Shown here in pieces: positions 34,667-45,634 of a DNA stretch of 64,000 nt. Positions within the stretch are counted from its first letter, which is position 1. The number at the start of each line of letters is the position of its first letter. The translations under genes and the position numbers were made by a program. The notes beneath the pieces were generated by a model that worked only from the letters and a program-made list of their open reading frames with translations, did no database searches and was not told the origin of the DNA. The stretch comes from Delphinapterus leucas (lineage: Eukaryota > Chordata > Mammalia > Artiodactyla > Monodontidae), in assembly GCF_002288925.2 (NCBI RefSeq), contig NW_022098049.1, positions 693,409 through 757,408 of the forward strand, given 5' to 3'.

Positions 34667-35923
34667 GAATAAAGAGCATACTCTTTTTTGTGTGTGTATT
34701 TCCTTTTTTTTTTATTGAAATATAGTTGATTTATAATGTTATGTTACTTTCAAGCATACAGCAAAGTGATTCACTTATACACATACATATATACTATTTT
34801 TTAGATTATTTTCCATTATAGCTTTTTTTTTTTTTTTTTTTTTTCGTTCCCAGGCCTTTCCCTTTTTTTTCCTTCCCCCTTTCAGAGCACAGGCTCTGGA
34901 CGCACAGGCTCAGCGGCCATGGCTCACGGGCCTAGCCGCTCCACGGCACGTGGGATCTTCCCGGATTGGGGCACGAACCCGTGTCCCCTGCATCGGCAGG
35001 CGGACTCTCAACCACTGCGCCACCAGGGAAGCCCTCCATTACAGGTTATTACAAGATATTGAATATAGTTCCCTGCGCTATACAGTAGGTCCTTGTTGTT
35101 CATCTATTTTATATACAGTAGCGTGTATATGTTAATCCCAAACTCCTAATTTATCCCTCCCTCACCTTTCCCCTTTGGTAACCATAAATTTGTTTTTTAA
35201 GTCCGTGAGTCTATTTCTGTTTTGTAAATAAGTTCATTTGTATCATTTTTTAGATTCCACATGTAAGTGATATCATATGACATTTGTCTTTCTCTGTCTG
35301 ATTTACTTCACTTAGTGTGATAATCTCTAGGTCCATCCATGTTGCTGCAAATATATATATACTACGCCTTCTTTATCTATTCATCTCTTGTTGGGCATTT
35401 AAGTTGCTTCCATGTCTTGGTTATTGTACATAGTGCTGCTATGAACATTGGGGTTCATGTATCTTTTTGAATTAGAGTTTTTGTCTTTTGTAGATATATG
35501 CCTAGGAGTGGGATTGCTGGACCATATGGTAACTCTATTTTTAGTTTTTTTAAGGAACATCCATACTGTTCTCCATAGTGGCTGTATCAATTTACATTTC
35601 CACCAAACGGTGTAGGAGGATTCCTTTTCTTCACACCCTCTCCTGCACTTATTATTTGTAGACTTTTTGATGATGGCCATTCTGACTGGTGTGAAGTGAT
35701 ACCTCATTGTAGATTTGGTTTGTGTTTCTCTAATAATTAGTGATGCTGAGCATCTTTTCATGTGCCTGTTGGCCATCTGTATGTCTTTTTGGGAGAAATG
35801 TTGGTTTTTTTGATATTGAACTAATGAGCAGTTTGTATATTTTGGAAATTAATCCCTGTTGGTTGTATCATTTGCAAATATTTTTTCCCATTCCATAGGT
35901 TGTTGAATAAAGAATATAATCTT
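34667..35923 (-). mobile_element. L1 ORF2 C-terminal part plus 3'UTR, with degraded TSD
   Basis: On the plus strand a T-rich tail and TATTGAAATATAGTTGATTT (3'UTR) lead to antisense ORF2. The minus-strand frame 35,399-35,776 encodes the conserved MANRHMKRC...[15 protein letters not shown] block upstream of the WIKK/EYYSA end region. Flanks GAATAAAGAGCATACTCTT (34,667-34,685) and GAATAAAGAATATAATCTT (35,905-35,923) are a TSD with several changes, so the insertion is old. It contains a younger CHR-2 SINE. Confidence 0.92.
34812..35044 (-). mobile_element. CHR-2-type SINE with altered tail, nested in L1
   Basis: The insert (34,822-35,034) has a long T-run, then a degraded region where the usual tail is replaced by GTTCCCAGGCCTTTCCC and a second T-run, then the normal CHR-2 body and head. 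TSDs TCCATTATAG (34,812-34,821) and TCCATTACAG (35,035-35,044) differ at one base. Confidence 0.93.
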
Positions 35924-36250
35924 AATTTCAACCCACCTTTGCAGTATTTTCTTCCACTATTCTTAATGCATTTAAACTATGCTGGACCCAAACTTACTGT
36001 TACCTATAAATGTTAGCTTTCCTGCTTTTATCATTTTTGCTAATGTTCTGTCTTCCACTTAGAATGCTGTTTATTTGTACAGTAGCCTCAGTTTCTAAAA
36101 CTTCATCTACCCTTCGAAATCTAACTAAAAACACACTGCTTCAGAGAAGCAGATAATAAATAATTATCTATTGTGTGTATACTTCAGCATGTCCTTCCCT
36201 GGATTACTTAATTACATTTGATTCTACTGAGCAGGCTCAAATTACACTAC

Positions 36251-37584
36251 ACCATTACTCATAAAAGTTAAAACACTTAAATATATAATATATAATTACT
36301 TAATAAGAATTTTAAAATATAACATATACAATCACTCTAGCAAAAGTTTAAAAAACTAAATTTGAAGTTTCAGTCCAATACTTGTCTCATGATCATTCCT
36401 TTTACCAACTACTAGTAAACTTTCCCCTTTCTCTGTATTGGAGGTTAAATCAAACACAATTTTAAATATTATTTCTAAAATATTTTACATTTTCTAAGTT
36501 CAAAGGCTTCTAGTGCAAACATATAACACTTGGGTTATCTTGATGACTGAATGGCAGGTTGACAAAAAATTCTTACATGGCCTAGTCTTTAGTTTGCTCA
36601 AAATGTAAAAAAGGGTCATCAGTTCATCCTCTCTCCTTTTTTAATTGTTATATAATTGACATATAACATTATCATCTTCTCATAGTAGGTCCTGTCAAAT
36701 CACTTTGCATTTTAGTGGTTTTAGGTCTGCAGTCACCACAGCTGCAAGCAACTATATAGTCTATTCTCTCTTCCATAAGGAAGTAAATAATTAAATGTTT
36801 TAAATAAGTTCTGCCCTAGGTAAATATAATTCTTTTTTATGTGATAAACAGATATTTCTCGTGAACAGTTATAAAAACAACTAAAAACACACAAAAATGA
36901 ATGTATATGCCTAATTCTATCATTTATAGAAATGGATTCTGAATAATTTTTTTGTTGTTTTAAGAAATGATGAATAGCATAAAGTCACCATTCTTAACCA
37001 AGCTAAGTATGTATTTATGTACTAGGTATACATTTATGTAATAAGGCAATGTTGAACCCCTTTTCTAGGTGTTGTCTTAACATCATGGCCTTTTTCTCTG
37101 TGTTTCATTACCTGGGTGCAGAGCTTCTCTAAGAATAGAATTAAAATTACTGCAATTCACTGTCTATTTCTTTCCAGATTTCTAACTAGAGTGGATGTAA
37201 TGAAAAATAAAATTATTAAGCACATGGTTCTAATAATGAAAAACTTAAAAGATATCACACAATAGCAAGAACATATATAATGTCTCTTTTTGCTAATTAA
37301 CTAGATTTCAGAAAGATTCACTACTAAGGCTTTAAACGTAGATTTAGGCCACTACATTTACCTGTTCAAGAAAAATAACAAGATCAGATTATTTTAAAGC
37401 AATTTTAAAATGTTACTGAAAAAAATTTAGGAAAAAAATTTTAAAAAAGCAATCATACGTTGAGTAAATAAATTACAGTGTAACTATGGAACAGACTATC
37501 AGGAAACTGCTAAAAATGAGGTAGTCCTATGCCTTGACAAGGAATGATGTTCATAATATATTGTGAATAATAAAAAAAAAATTA
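36251..37584. other. Unannotated AT-rich DNA
   Basis: Mostly unrecognised. About 36,640-36,720 (AATTGTTATATAATTGACATATAACAT) resembles an antisense 3' end of an old L1M, but it is too short for a firm call. Confidence 0.45.
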
Positions 37585-37784
37585 CGGCTTCCCTGGTGGC
37601 GCAGTGGTTGACAGTCCGCCTGCCGATGCAGGGGACACGGGTTCATGTCCCGGTCCGGGAAGATCCCACACGCCGCGGAGCGGCTGGGCCCGTGAGCCGC
37701 GGCCGCTGAGCCTGCGCGTCCGGAGCCTGTGCTCCGCAACGGGAGAGGCCACAACAGTGAGAGGCCCGCGTACCACAAAAATTA
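37576..37784 (+). mobile_element. CHR-2-type SINE with short TSD
   Basis: The body (37,585-37,775) starts CGGCTTCCCTGGTGGCGCAG and ends GCGTACCACAAAA. AAAAATTA precedes the head and recurs in the tail (37,777-37,784), a plausible short TSD overlapping the A-tail. The sequence is near the local CHR-2 consensus, including GAGCCGCGGCCGCTGAGCC. Confidence 0.93.
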
Positions 37785-37824
37785 AGTTTCAGAAATGTAT
37801 GCTTAGTATTGATACCACTTTTTC

Positions 37825-38595
37825 AATCTCTCAGAGTAAAACCTTGAAATCGTCCTTGACTCTTCTCTTTGTCTCACGCTTTGCTTTTAATTCTTTGGGA
37901 AATATTTTTGACTGTACTTTCAAAATATGATACCATCTCTCCTCTGCAGTGGGCTCACAACAGTTCTCCTTGTTCTTCCTTTTGCCACCCTTCAGTGGGT
38001 TCTCAACACAGCAGTCAGAATAATTTCTTTAAAACACAAGTCATACCATGTTTACTGTTTTGCTCAAACCTGCCAGCAGCTTCCACCTCGCGCAAAATGA
38101 AAGCCAAAGTTCTTACAGTGGGCTACAGGCGCCTCCATGATCTCATTTCCCACTGCCTTCCTGTCCTCATCCCTCTTCTCTGCTCCCATAGTTTCCTCGC
38201 TGGTCCTAGAACAAGCTACGTGTCCCGCCTTAAGGCTGTTTCATATCCCTGGAATGATCTTCCTGCAGTCCCCACATGGCTGACTTGTTCACTTCCTTTA
38301 AGTCTTTTCCCAAATGTCACCTTCTGAATGAGACCTACCTCAACCACTCCGTTGTAAAATAGGACATTACAGCCCCACCTTCTCTCGTAGTCCTGTCTAG
38401 TCCCCTTAACCTTTCCTACCACACTATACATTACTTATTCATTATAGTCATTATTTATTATCTGCTTCTCTCTAAAGAAAGTGATCGCCATGAGAGGATG
38501 GGTCTTGTCCATTTTGTTTACTCCTATATTCCGAGTATCTGGAACAGTGCCTGGAATACAGAATGTAATTAATAAATACTAATGGAATAAGTTTT
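37825..38595 (+). repeat. L2 LINE, 3' region, about 770 bp
   Basis: The best-preserved L2 here. It carries ACCTTGAAATCGTCCTTGAC, ACAGCAGTCAGAATAATTTC, TCCATGATCTCATTTCCCAC, TATCCCTGGAATGATCTTCC, CAAATGTCACCTTCTGAATG, GAGAGGATGGGTCTTGTCC, AACAGTGCCTGGAATACAG and an AATAAATACTAATGGAATAA tail. A 152-codon frame (37,869-38,327) and a minus-strand frame lie within it and are not independent genes. Confidence 0.88.
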
Positions 38596-39684
38596 TTTTT
38601 TTTCAGTAATATAGAACCTAATCTCAAGAGACACATATCAACTGTTGTTGAAGATGATAACTAGAAAGTTTGGAGGGGTGGATAGCGTTTTTACCTTTCA
38701 CTTTCTATAGCTCTATAATGTTATACTTTTTAAAAACAGTACTACTTTTATAATACCAATGCATATCTAAAAACAAAAAAGAGAAAAAATTCAACCATAA
38801 TTGTACTATTCTAACACATTCAATACTGAGTTTTCCTGTGCAATTAAATAGACTTGTAAACAAACAGATTACAAACAGCTTTTGCAGCTACATATTTTTG
38901 GAAACTTGATTCTAATATACTGTTGCAAACTTCTTTTCATTATGAAAGAAAGATTCCTAATATGTGTTTCCCCAGAAATTAAGGAGAATTGTTAAAATGC
39001 AGACTGGAACTTTTAGTGCCACCCACATTTGAGACTGCATTCACTCACAATTTCTGATAAAATTGCACTTCAGAAGGAGATAAAAAAAGCAAACTATCCT
39101 TCAACTTGATATGACTCAAAAGACTTGGAGGTCTGTGTGGATACATGTACATGATAGTTATGTTGTCTTTATATTTGTAAAGCTCATCAAACTGTGGATA
39201 TCATCTGTGACTCTTTCTCCAAAACAGAGCTAGCCTTAAACGTAGAGAAAAAAATAGGTAGTAGGTTGACGATTTCATAACAGTTGACCTTTGGCAAAAT
39301 ATGTTTCTATTGCTGGTCATAGTAGCCAAAATAAGGAGGAAATAAGAAATTGCCTACAAGAGTACTGTTAGGATTTATCCATGTTTTCTGGGAGGATGAA
39401 CACTGACACATAATAGAATTACTTTTCATTCTGATCAAATGATTAGCTATTTCTTAGTATAGTCCTGAAACAGTGGATCAAAAAGAGGTAAATGGCATGG
39501 GGTAAGAAGAAGTAGATTTAGGAGGGAGTGATGAGCAATGGCAGGGGTCAAGGCAAATGGGAGGGGCTATGAAAGAGGCGGGCGCCGGAAGTCACTGGTT
39601 TCAAGGAGCTTGTTAAAGGGCCTTAAAATAAATTTGACTTTATTATTGCTCTTAGCAGTGTTAGCAGACAGAATTGCATCTCTT
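38596..39684. other. Unannotated unique DNA
   Basis: No repeat or gene was recognised. Confidence 0.5.
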
Positions 39685-39765
39685 TCATGCAATTATTCAT
39701 TCACTCAGCAAAATTTCATTGAGCACATACTGTGTAACAAGTCCTGGGGTGGATAAAAGAGTACA
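39685..39765 (-). repeat. L2/MIR-type tail fragment
   Basis: ATTCATTCACTCAGCAAAATTTCATTGAGCACATACTGTGTAAC is the antisense of the shared L2/MIR tail, followed by CCTGGGGTGGATAAAAG as in L2. Confidence 0.7.
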
Positions 39766-39829
39766 TTTGTAGAAGATTAAGACACAGCATGTGCCTTTGA
39801 AACGGACTGCATTGGAAATTCAATGAGGT

Positions 39830-40215
39830 CAAGTGTCTGTTGCTTCCTGCCCCAGAGCAGCCCTTGTCAAGCTCACTTGGAGCTTTCCCTTCATTTCCTG
39901 AAGGGACTCAGCCAGTCCCAAAGCTGCCAGGAGCATACAGCAGTTTACACAATCTGACTCCAGGCTGCTGGAGCGGCTCACGTGCCCAGCTGCTTGGAGA
40001 GCGACAAGGAAGGCAGCTGTGCAAGCCCACAGGCCTTGCTTGGCCACCCAGGAGCTCTCCCCAGAGGGGAGAAGCCGGAGCTACAGCCCACCTGGCTACC
40101 GCAGGACATTGAGAGGTCAAGCTGGGAAGGGCCAGGGCTCTACAAACCATCACCTTTAATCCTGAACCATGCAGGACAGGGCTTTGGGGGAGCGTTCTGG
40201 AGCCCAGGTAAACGC
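39830..40215. other. GC-rich unique island open on both strands
   Basis: Within AT-rich surroundings this patch is clearly GC-rich and has no recognised repeat. Four overlapping frames are open (plus 39,840-40,112 and 39,982-40,293; minus 39,829-40,047 and 39,908-40,153), largely because GC-rich DNA lacks stop codons. It ends with CCCAG|GTAAAC at about 40,204-40,214, a good plus-strand 5' splice-site match. It could be an exon of a noncoding RNA or a regulatory element; nothing proves either. Confidence 0.4.
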
Positions 40216-40284
40216 TTGACCTTATTGACCCTTATTTTTACTGCCTTTTTTTCCATTTGCCAGTTTCTATACCTACTTTCCTCA

Positions 40285-40395
40285 TTCTCTTGATTTATCC
40301 TAATGTTTATTAAGCACCTACATCTTGCCAGACATTCAGATACTGAGGAATACAAAAGTGAAAGGGATGTTACTCCTTCACTGTAAGAGCTCTAA
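40285..40395 (-). repeat. L2 LINE tail fragment
   Basis: AATGTTTATTAAGCACCTACATCTTGCCAGACATTCAGATACTGAGGAATACAAAAG followed by TTCACTGTAAGAGCTC matches antisense L2 3' sequence ('...gggatacaaa...caaggagctc'). Confidence 0.7.
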
Positions 40396-40409
40396 TACCA
40401 TCAAAGGAA

Positions 40410-40882
40410 GAAGAAAGGTACCCAACATTTATTGTGTATCTCCTATGTGTCAGAACCTGAAAGGGCATCACATACAGACTTATCCAAGCCTCACAGTGAC
40501 CTCATAAACAGCTAAATATTGTTGCCAGTTTATAGATTGGGAACCAGAGTTTTGCCTTCAGCTAGTATGTGATGAAGCATTGTTCACTACAGGTTTACAA
40601 GCCAGAATGACCTAGAATAAAATCCCGTTTCTCCCATCACTGCTAATTATGTTACCTAGCATGACCCCACGAGGTATTCTAAGCCTCACATTATTTTACT
40701 GTAAAATGGGAATAATAACTAGTTTATTGGGTGTTTTTGAAGATGAAATGGCGTCAAATACTCACTACTAAACTCAGTTTCTGACACAGGGATGGCACTA
40801 AATAATATTACCTTTATGTTTTGTGAATTGACATTTGAATGTAGGTCTGTCTGACTCCAAAGCTCTGAAACATACTCTCCTC
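40410..40882 (-). repeat. MIR SINE, probably split by another MIR
   Basis: Antisense MIR 3' half at 40,410-40,580 (TTTATTGTGTATCTCCTATG, TAAATATTGTTGCCAGTTTAT, CAGCTAGTATGTGATG). The antisense 5' part appears at 40,828-40,882 (TTTGAATGTAGGTCTGTCTGACTCCAAAG). The intervening 40,590-40,820 is a plus-strand MIR. The MIR-in-MIR reading is an inference from order. Confidence 0.65.
40590..40820 (+). repeat. MIR SINE
   Basis: CTAGAATAAAATCCCGTTTC, GTTACCTAGCATGACCC, ATTATTTTACTGTAAAATGGGAATAATAACTAG and ATGGCACTAAATAATATTA follow MIR order. Confidence 0.75.
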
Positions 40883-41217
40883 CTTTTTTTTTTTTTTTTG
40901 CTGTGTGCGGGCTTTCTCTAGCTGTGGCGAGTAGGGGCTACTCTTCGTTGCAGTGCGCGGGCTTTTCATTGCGGTGGCGTCTCTTGTTGCAGAGCACGGG
41001 CTGTAGGCGTGCGGGCTTCAGTAGCTGTGGCACATGGGCTCAGCAGTTGTGGCTCGTGGGCTCTGGAGTGCAGGCTCAGTAGTTTTGGTTCACAGGCTTA
41101 GCTGCTCCGCGCATGTGGGATCTTCCTGGACCAGGGCTGGAACCCATGTCCCCTGCATTGGCAGGCGGATTCTCAACCACTGGGCCACCAGGGAAGTCCC
41201 TAAAACATACTCTCCTC
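40865..41217 (-). mobile_element. CHR-type SINE (long form) with 18-bp TSD
   Basis: The insert (40,883-41,199) is the reverse complement of the long CHR form. Its tail side repeats GTGGC...GGGCT modules several times (40,920-41,100), and the head ends CACCAGGGAAGTCC. CTGAAACATACTCTCCTC (40,865-40,882) and CTAAAACATACTCTCCTC (41,200-41,217) form a TSD with one mismatch. Confidence 0.96.
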
Positions 41218-41414
41218 TTATAGTAAACTATAAGGAAATAGGCTAATGAACATTTACTTAAAAAAGCCTTAAAAGTCAGTTTTACGTATGATTCTTTTCT
41301 GCAATTTAAATGTATGTTTTTTATTTTTTTCTTTTAACAATCCCCTGTAACCATTCTACAGTGTATGCTTTTTCTTTTTTAACTCCATTTAATTTTTGAC
41401 AAGTGGGAAAAGAG

Positions 41415-41780
41415 ATGTCTGTATTAATTATGATATAGGCTGTGTTGCTCTAACAAACAGGCCCCAAACACACTGGCTTAAATAAGATAGAAACGTTATG
41501 TCTTTTTCTCTCATGTAATAGTGTGAAAATGAGTGGTCCAGGTTAGCCAAGCCACTTTTCTTCACAGGCCATACAGGGAACCCAGGCCAAAGCTGGATGC
41601 TGTCCTAGGCTTCAGCCCATAAGAAGACCAAGAGGATGAGTAGAGGGCAAGCAACATCCTTTAAGAAACTGACATGGAAGTTCCAAACAACACATCCACA
41701 TTCCATGTGCTTCTCAAGGAGGCTAAGAAATGATTCTAGCTGGACAGTCATATGCCCAGATAAAACTCTCCACCTGTGCA
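41415..41780 (+). repeat. Unassigned ancient mammalian repeat
   Basis: CACACTGGCTTAAATAAGATAG, GAGTGGTCCAGGTTAGCC, GGCCATACAGGGAACCCAGG, TGACATGGAAGTTCC and GAGGCTAAGAAATGATTC match modules of a dispersed repeat I know by sight but cannot name. The 61,625-62,120 segment is related in style. Confidence 0.5.
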
Positions 41781-41910
41781 AGACAGTTTGAGAAGAGAGA
41801 AAAAGTAATGATGTGCTGATGCTAAGTTACATAACTATATCATGCCCCTGCAATAATTTGGTTGCTTTTTCTTTTATATGTAACTGAATGAGTTGGCTAG
41901 TAAGGCTATA

Positions 41911-42150
41911 GGCTTGGCAATTTTTTTTTTTCTTTTTTTTGCGGTACGCGGGGCTCTCACTGTTGTGGCCTCTCCCGTTGTGGAGCACAGGCTCCGGACG
42001 CGCAGGCTCAGCAGCCATGGCTCACGGGCCCAGCCACCCCGCGGCATGTGGGATCTTCCCGGACCGGGGCACGAACCCGTGTCCCCTGAATCGGCAGGCG
42101 GACTCTCAACCACTGCACCACCAGGGAAGCCCAAGCCTTGGCAATTTTTT
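41911..42150 (-). mobile_element. CHR-2-type SINE with TSD
   Basis: The insert (41,927-42,133) is the reverse complement of CHR-2 with an interrupted T-tail. GGCTTGGCAATTTTTT (41,911-41,926) and AGCCTTGGCAATTTTTT (42,134-42,150) are the duplicated target with small changes. Confidence 0.94.
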
Positions 42151-43547
42151 AAGTCTATAGCAGGCACCACTTTAGGACACAGATAGATTCTCCTAGAGAG
42201 CATCTTCTTTGACTACTACAGATATAACTATTTTCTTTCTCATCTATTTTTATTAATCATTAATTTTTATTTCAAGAACCTACTAATATGTTTGTCTTCT
42301 TTCCTAGGAGCTCTTCTTCACATAGGAAATGATACTGTCTTATATACTTGAATATCTCAGGGCATAGCAGTAAGTCTGCATATATTAGAAGATTAATTTT
42401 GAATAGATGAATGAACAAACTGAAATATGTCACATAAATATATTTATGTGTTATATATAAAATATAATATATAAACCTATATTTTATATGTTAAGAAATA
42501 TATGTGTATTTCTTGAATGTAGGTTGAGTTGATTCATGTATTGGGTATATTTTGTGAGATGTTGTGAGAAGACAATAAAGGATAAAGGAAGAATAGATGT
42601 CCTCCTACCTCAATGCACACTTTAAATATACTCAGATGTATTTATTCCCACATTGGGTTCATTCTTGATGCCCTGAGGTATATAAAAGCTTTTAGTTATT
42701 TACACAGCAAATAGTGATGCTTGGGTAACTTCAAGATATATAGTTCTTCCTGATACGAAAGGTTTTCATAAAAGACACTTTTGTTTCTCTTAGCTATCTC
42801 CTGCATTTGTCCCCATTCCCAGCTGAGTCTTTGAAAGGTTTGTGATTCAAGTAAAGTTTATAGGAAGTTACCTTCCTAAAGCAGTTTATGAGAACTTAAA
42901 AGAGGTTTCTCTCCACTCTCAACAAAATAAGCTTTTCTGTTGATTTATTGCCCTTTCCTCTCTTTTCTTGAAATCTCAATCTCTCAAAAAAAAACACAAA
43001 AAACCCCACCTTTGCCTGTTTTTAATTTTCATTTCCCTGGCAAGCTGTCTTACTTTTTCTTTCCTTTCATTTTTTCAGAAATGATACCTTTCCCTCTTTC
43101 CCCACCTCTTCCCCAGGTACCGGTGGTTTGAGCTTTTTTTTGCCCCCAAATTCTGCCTTTGTTTCTCAGCTACAGTGCAATGAAATGTCTTCCTCCAAAC
43201 GTTTGAAAGACCTCAAACCAAGTGAGTTTCAGGATAATCTCTCATTTTCCTCACCCTGTTGTACATTATCATGTTATATATCCAGGTAAATGGATATGTA
43301 GCAATTTGCTTATAATAACCTGCATATTTGACAAATAGAGCTAAGAGTGCTTAGAACGCCTTTAATAGTTTTGAAGGAGGCATTTAGAACACACAAGAGC
43401 AGTTGGCCATCTATAAATCTGGCAAAAATTATTTGATTTGGTGACTGCTCCTTCTATCTATCTTAAAACAATCTTGGCTATATTCATTCTTAACTAAATT
43501 ATTTTCCAATCAAATATATGTCATTTGGCAAGTAGCTTCTCCTAAAA
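42151..43547. other. Unannotated AT-rich unique DNA
   Basis: No gene or interspersed repeat was recognised. It contains an AT-rich palindromic stretch listed next. Confidence 0.5.
42431..42450. repeat. Perfect 20-bp AT-rich palindrome
   Basis: CACATAAATATATTTATGTG is its own reverse complement. It sits in a longer AT-rich region (42,425-42,500) with further TATATAA-type partial inversions. Likely simple low-complexity DNA. Confidence 0.9.
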
Positions 43548-43589
43548 AAGAAGGCTACAAAAAAAAAAAAAAAAAGAAGAAGGCTACAA
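43548..43589 (+). mobile_element. Poly(A)-only insertion between 13-bp direct repeats
   Basis: AAGAAGGCTACAA occurs exactly at 43,548-43,560 and 43,577-43,589. Between the copies lie only 15 A's and a G. This has the form of L1-machinery target-primed insertion that copied only the tail. A tandem duplication with A-run expansion is the alternative. Confidence 0.7.
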
Positions 43590-43922
43590 CAGTAAAATTC
43601 AGTGAAATGTTCTGTGCATCTGTATATTGCATATAAATTTTGTTCTGTGTGTGTATGTATATTTAGATATTATTTGTGAATGCAGAGAATCACATGGCTT
43701 GGGACTGGAATTGAAGATGCTTAATAAAACCTCAGCCTACTTATCTTCCCTTATGCAACCGGTATGGACACTGAAGTCAGACAATCCCGAGCAAAGATAG
43801 TGGATATTTATCAGGGGAGTAATCTTAGGTAAGTACCGTAAAGTCACTGGGGTCCAGGGTCCTCAACATTGAGAGGCCAAGAATAACTATCTCAGAGTGA
43901 GGATTAAATGTGATAAACTATC

Positions 43923-44500
43923 TGTATTAGAGCTCTCCAGACAAACAGAATCAATAGAACGTGTGCGAGTGTGCATGTATTTATATATACACATATATAC
44001 GTTCTAAGAGATTTATTATAAGGAATTGGCTCAGATTATTCTGGAGGCTAATAAGTCCCAAAATCTGCAGGATGAGTCAGTAAACTGGAGACCCAGGAAA
44101 GCCCGTGATATATTCCATTCTAAGTCAGAAGGCCTGAGAACCAGGAGAACTAATGTTGTAGTTCCAGCTCAAAAGCCAGCCAGCTCAAGACCCAGGAAGA
44201 GCCGATGTTCCATTTCAAATCTGAAGGTAGGAAAAAAACCTGATGTTCCGGTTTGAAGGCAGTCAGGCAGGAGGAATGCTCTCTTGGGGAGGGTCAGTTG
44301 TTTTGTTCCATTCAGGCCTTCAGTTTATTGGATTATGCCCATCCACATTAGGGGGAGGCAATCTACTTTACTCAGTCTACAGATGTAAATGTTAATTCAA
44401 TCCAAAAACACGCTCACACCCAACACCCAGAATAATGTTTGACCAAATATCTGGGCACCCCATGGTCTAATAAAGTTGACACATAAAATTAACTATCGCA
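43923..44500 (-). mobile_element. MLT2-type LTR of the ERV-L class
   Basis: On the plus strand it runs TGTATTAGAGCTCTCCAGAC through AGATTTATTATAAGGAATTGG, AGACCCAGGAAAGCCC, TGGATTATGCCCATCCAC and CAAATATCTGGGCACCCC to TAAAATTAACTATCGCA. This is the reverse of an MLT2 LTR, whose TGTGATGGTTAATTTTATG start lies at the right. Flanking CTATC (43,918-43,922) and ATATC (44,501-44,505) fit a 5-bp TSD with one change. Solo, noncoding remnant. Confidence 0.85.
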
Positions 44501-45134
44501 ATATCTAAAGTTCCTTTCACAATGATTGAAACAGGGCTTTATAAACATTTTACATAAATGAAAGACTAAATAAAACCATGATACAAACAAAGGCAAATGG
44601 CTTTCTTAATCATTGTTTAATAGGGAAAAGAAAAAAATTGGCAACACAAAAATAATTATTCATGGAGAAGCTAAAAATCACTTTCGAAGGGTGAGATAGA
44701 AGAATGAGGAGGAACTGGTCTCAGGAATATACTTTAAAATACAGAGTATTATGGTTTTCCCGGGAGTAAATAGGGCACACAATCAACCACAGCAAACCAC
44801 AGAATGAGAAAATCAGCCTGTGGCCAACCCAAAGGACAACTTTATAACCACAATCTGGGATGACTGATGAGCCATAATTCTAGTGGAAATCTATCATGGA
44901 AATGAAGGGAAAAGTCTCGTGTTTGGTGCTGTATCTCTCAGTGAATTCTATATTCAACAACTCCTCTAAGACAACAGATAAAGGCCTCAAAACCATGGAG
45001 GATTTTAAAACTTAATTTTCCCCAGAGAAATAAAGGGAACTCCTTATGGAAAAGAAGCTATAGACATGGATTTGGTATGGGACATTTTTTTCAACAGATC
45101 CTATTATTTTGACTTGAATACATCTGAATGTTCT
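44501..45134. other. Unannotated unique DNA
   Basis: Nothing was recognised in this interval. Confidence 0.5.
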
Positions 45135-45360
45135 ATACTTATTCATTGCCTGCTAGTGCCAGGCATTATGTTGATTCTATCATAGGTGTTGCATTCATAT
45201 GTAAACATTGTAAGTTACATGTGGATATCCATTTTACATATGAGGATACTAGACCTTAGAGAAGCAAAGGTTAAAGCCACATATCCAGATCCAGGGAACA
45301 CTGGATCTGGGATTCAAACCCAAGTCCTCCTATTCCAAAGTCAGAATACTGAATAGCCCT
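45135..45360 (-). repeat. MIR SINE
   Basis: Clear antisense MIR: TAGTGCCAGGCATTATG, ATCCATTTTACATATGAGG, TAGAGAAGCAAAGGTTAAAG, CTGGGATTCAAACCCAAG. Confidence 0.87.
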
Positions 45361-45409
45361 GGGCATACTTTACAGTCGACCCTTTCTGTCGCATGAAGCA
45401 TGACAAATA

Positions 45410-45634
45410 GAGATGCATCTTTTTTTTTTTGTGGTACACGGGCCTCTCTCTGTTGTGGTGTCTCCCGTTGCGGAGCACAGGCTCTGGACGCACAGGCTCA
45501 GCGGCCATGGCTCACGGGCCCAGCCGCTCCGGGGCATGTGGGATCTTCCCGGACCGGGGCACGAACCCGTTTCCCCTGCATCGGCAGGTGGACTCTCAAC
45601 CACTGCACCACCAGGGAAGCCCGAGATGCATCTT
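45410..45634 (-). mobile_element. CHR-2-type SINE with TSD
   Basis: The insert (about 45,421-45,622) is the reverse complement of CHR-2 with a T-tail. GAGATGCATCT (45,410-45,420, then T's) recurs at 45,623-45,633 as GAGATGCATCT followed by T's. Confidence 0.95.

Larger units (their letters stand above)
34556..36250 (+). repeat. L2 LINE fragment, split by a nested L1
   Basis: The left block (34,556-34,685) has CAACTTCCCTCCTCAAAAGCC and TCAATGGGTCTCCATTTCC. The right block (35,924-36,250) has a CTTAGAATGCTGTTTATTTG segment and CTGCTTCAGAGAAGC. Both follow L2 3' order and rejoin when the L1 at 34,686-35,904 and one TSD copy are removed. Confidence 0.7.

Noticed and set aside
35399..35776. 125-codon minus-strand frame with good coding character
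   Set aside because: It is real protein-coding ancestry, but from L1 ORF2, and is reported as part of that element instead of a host gene.
37869..38327. 152-codon plus-strand frame
   Set aside because: It is contained in the L2 fragment at 37,825-38,595.
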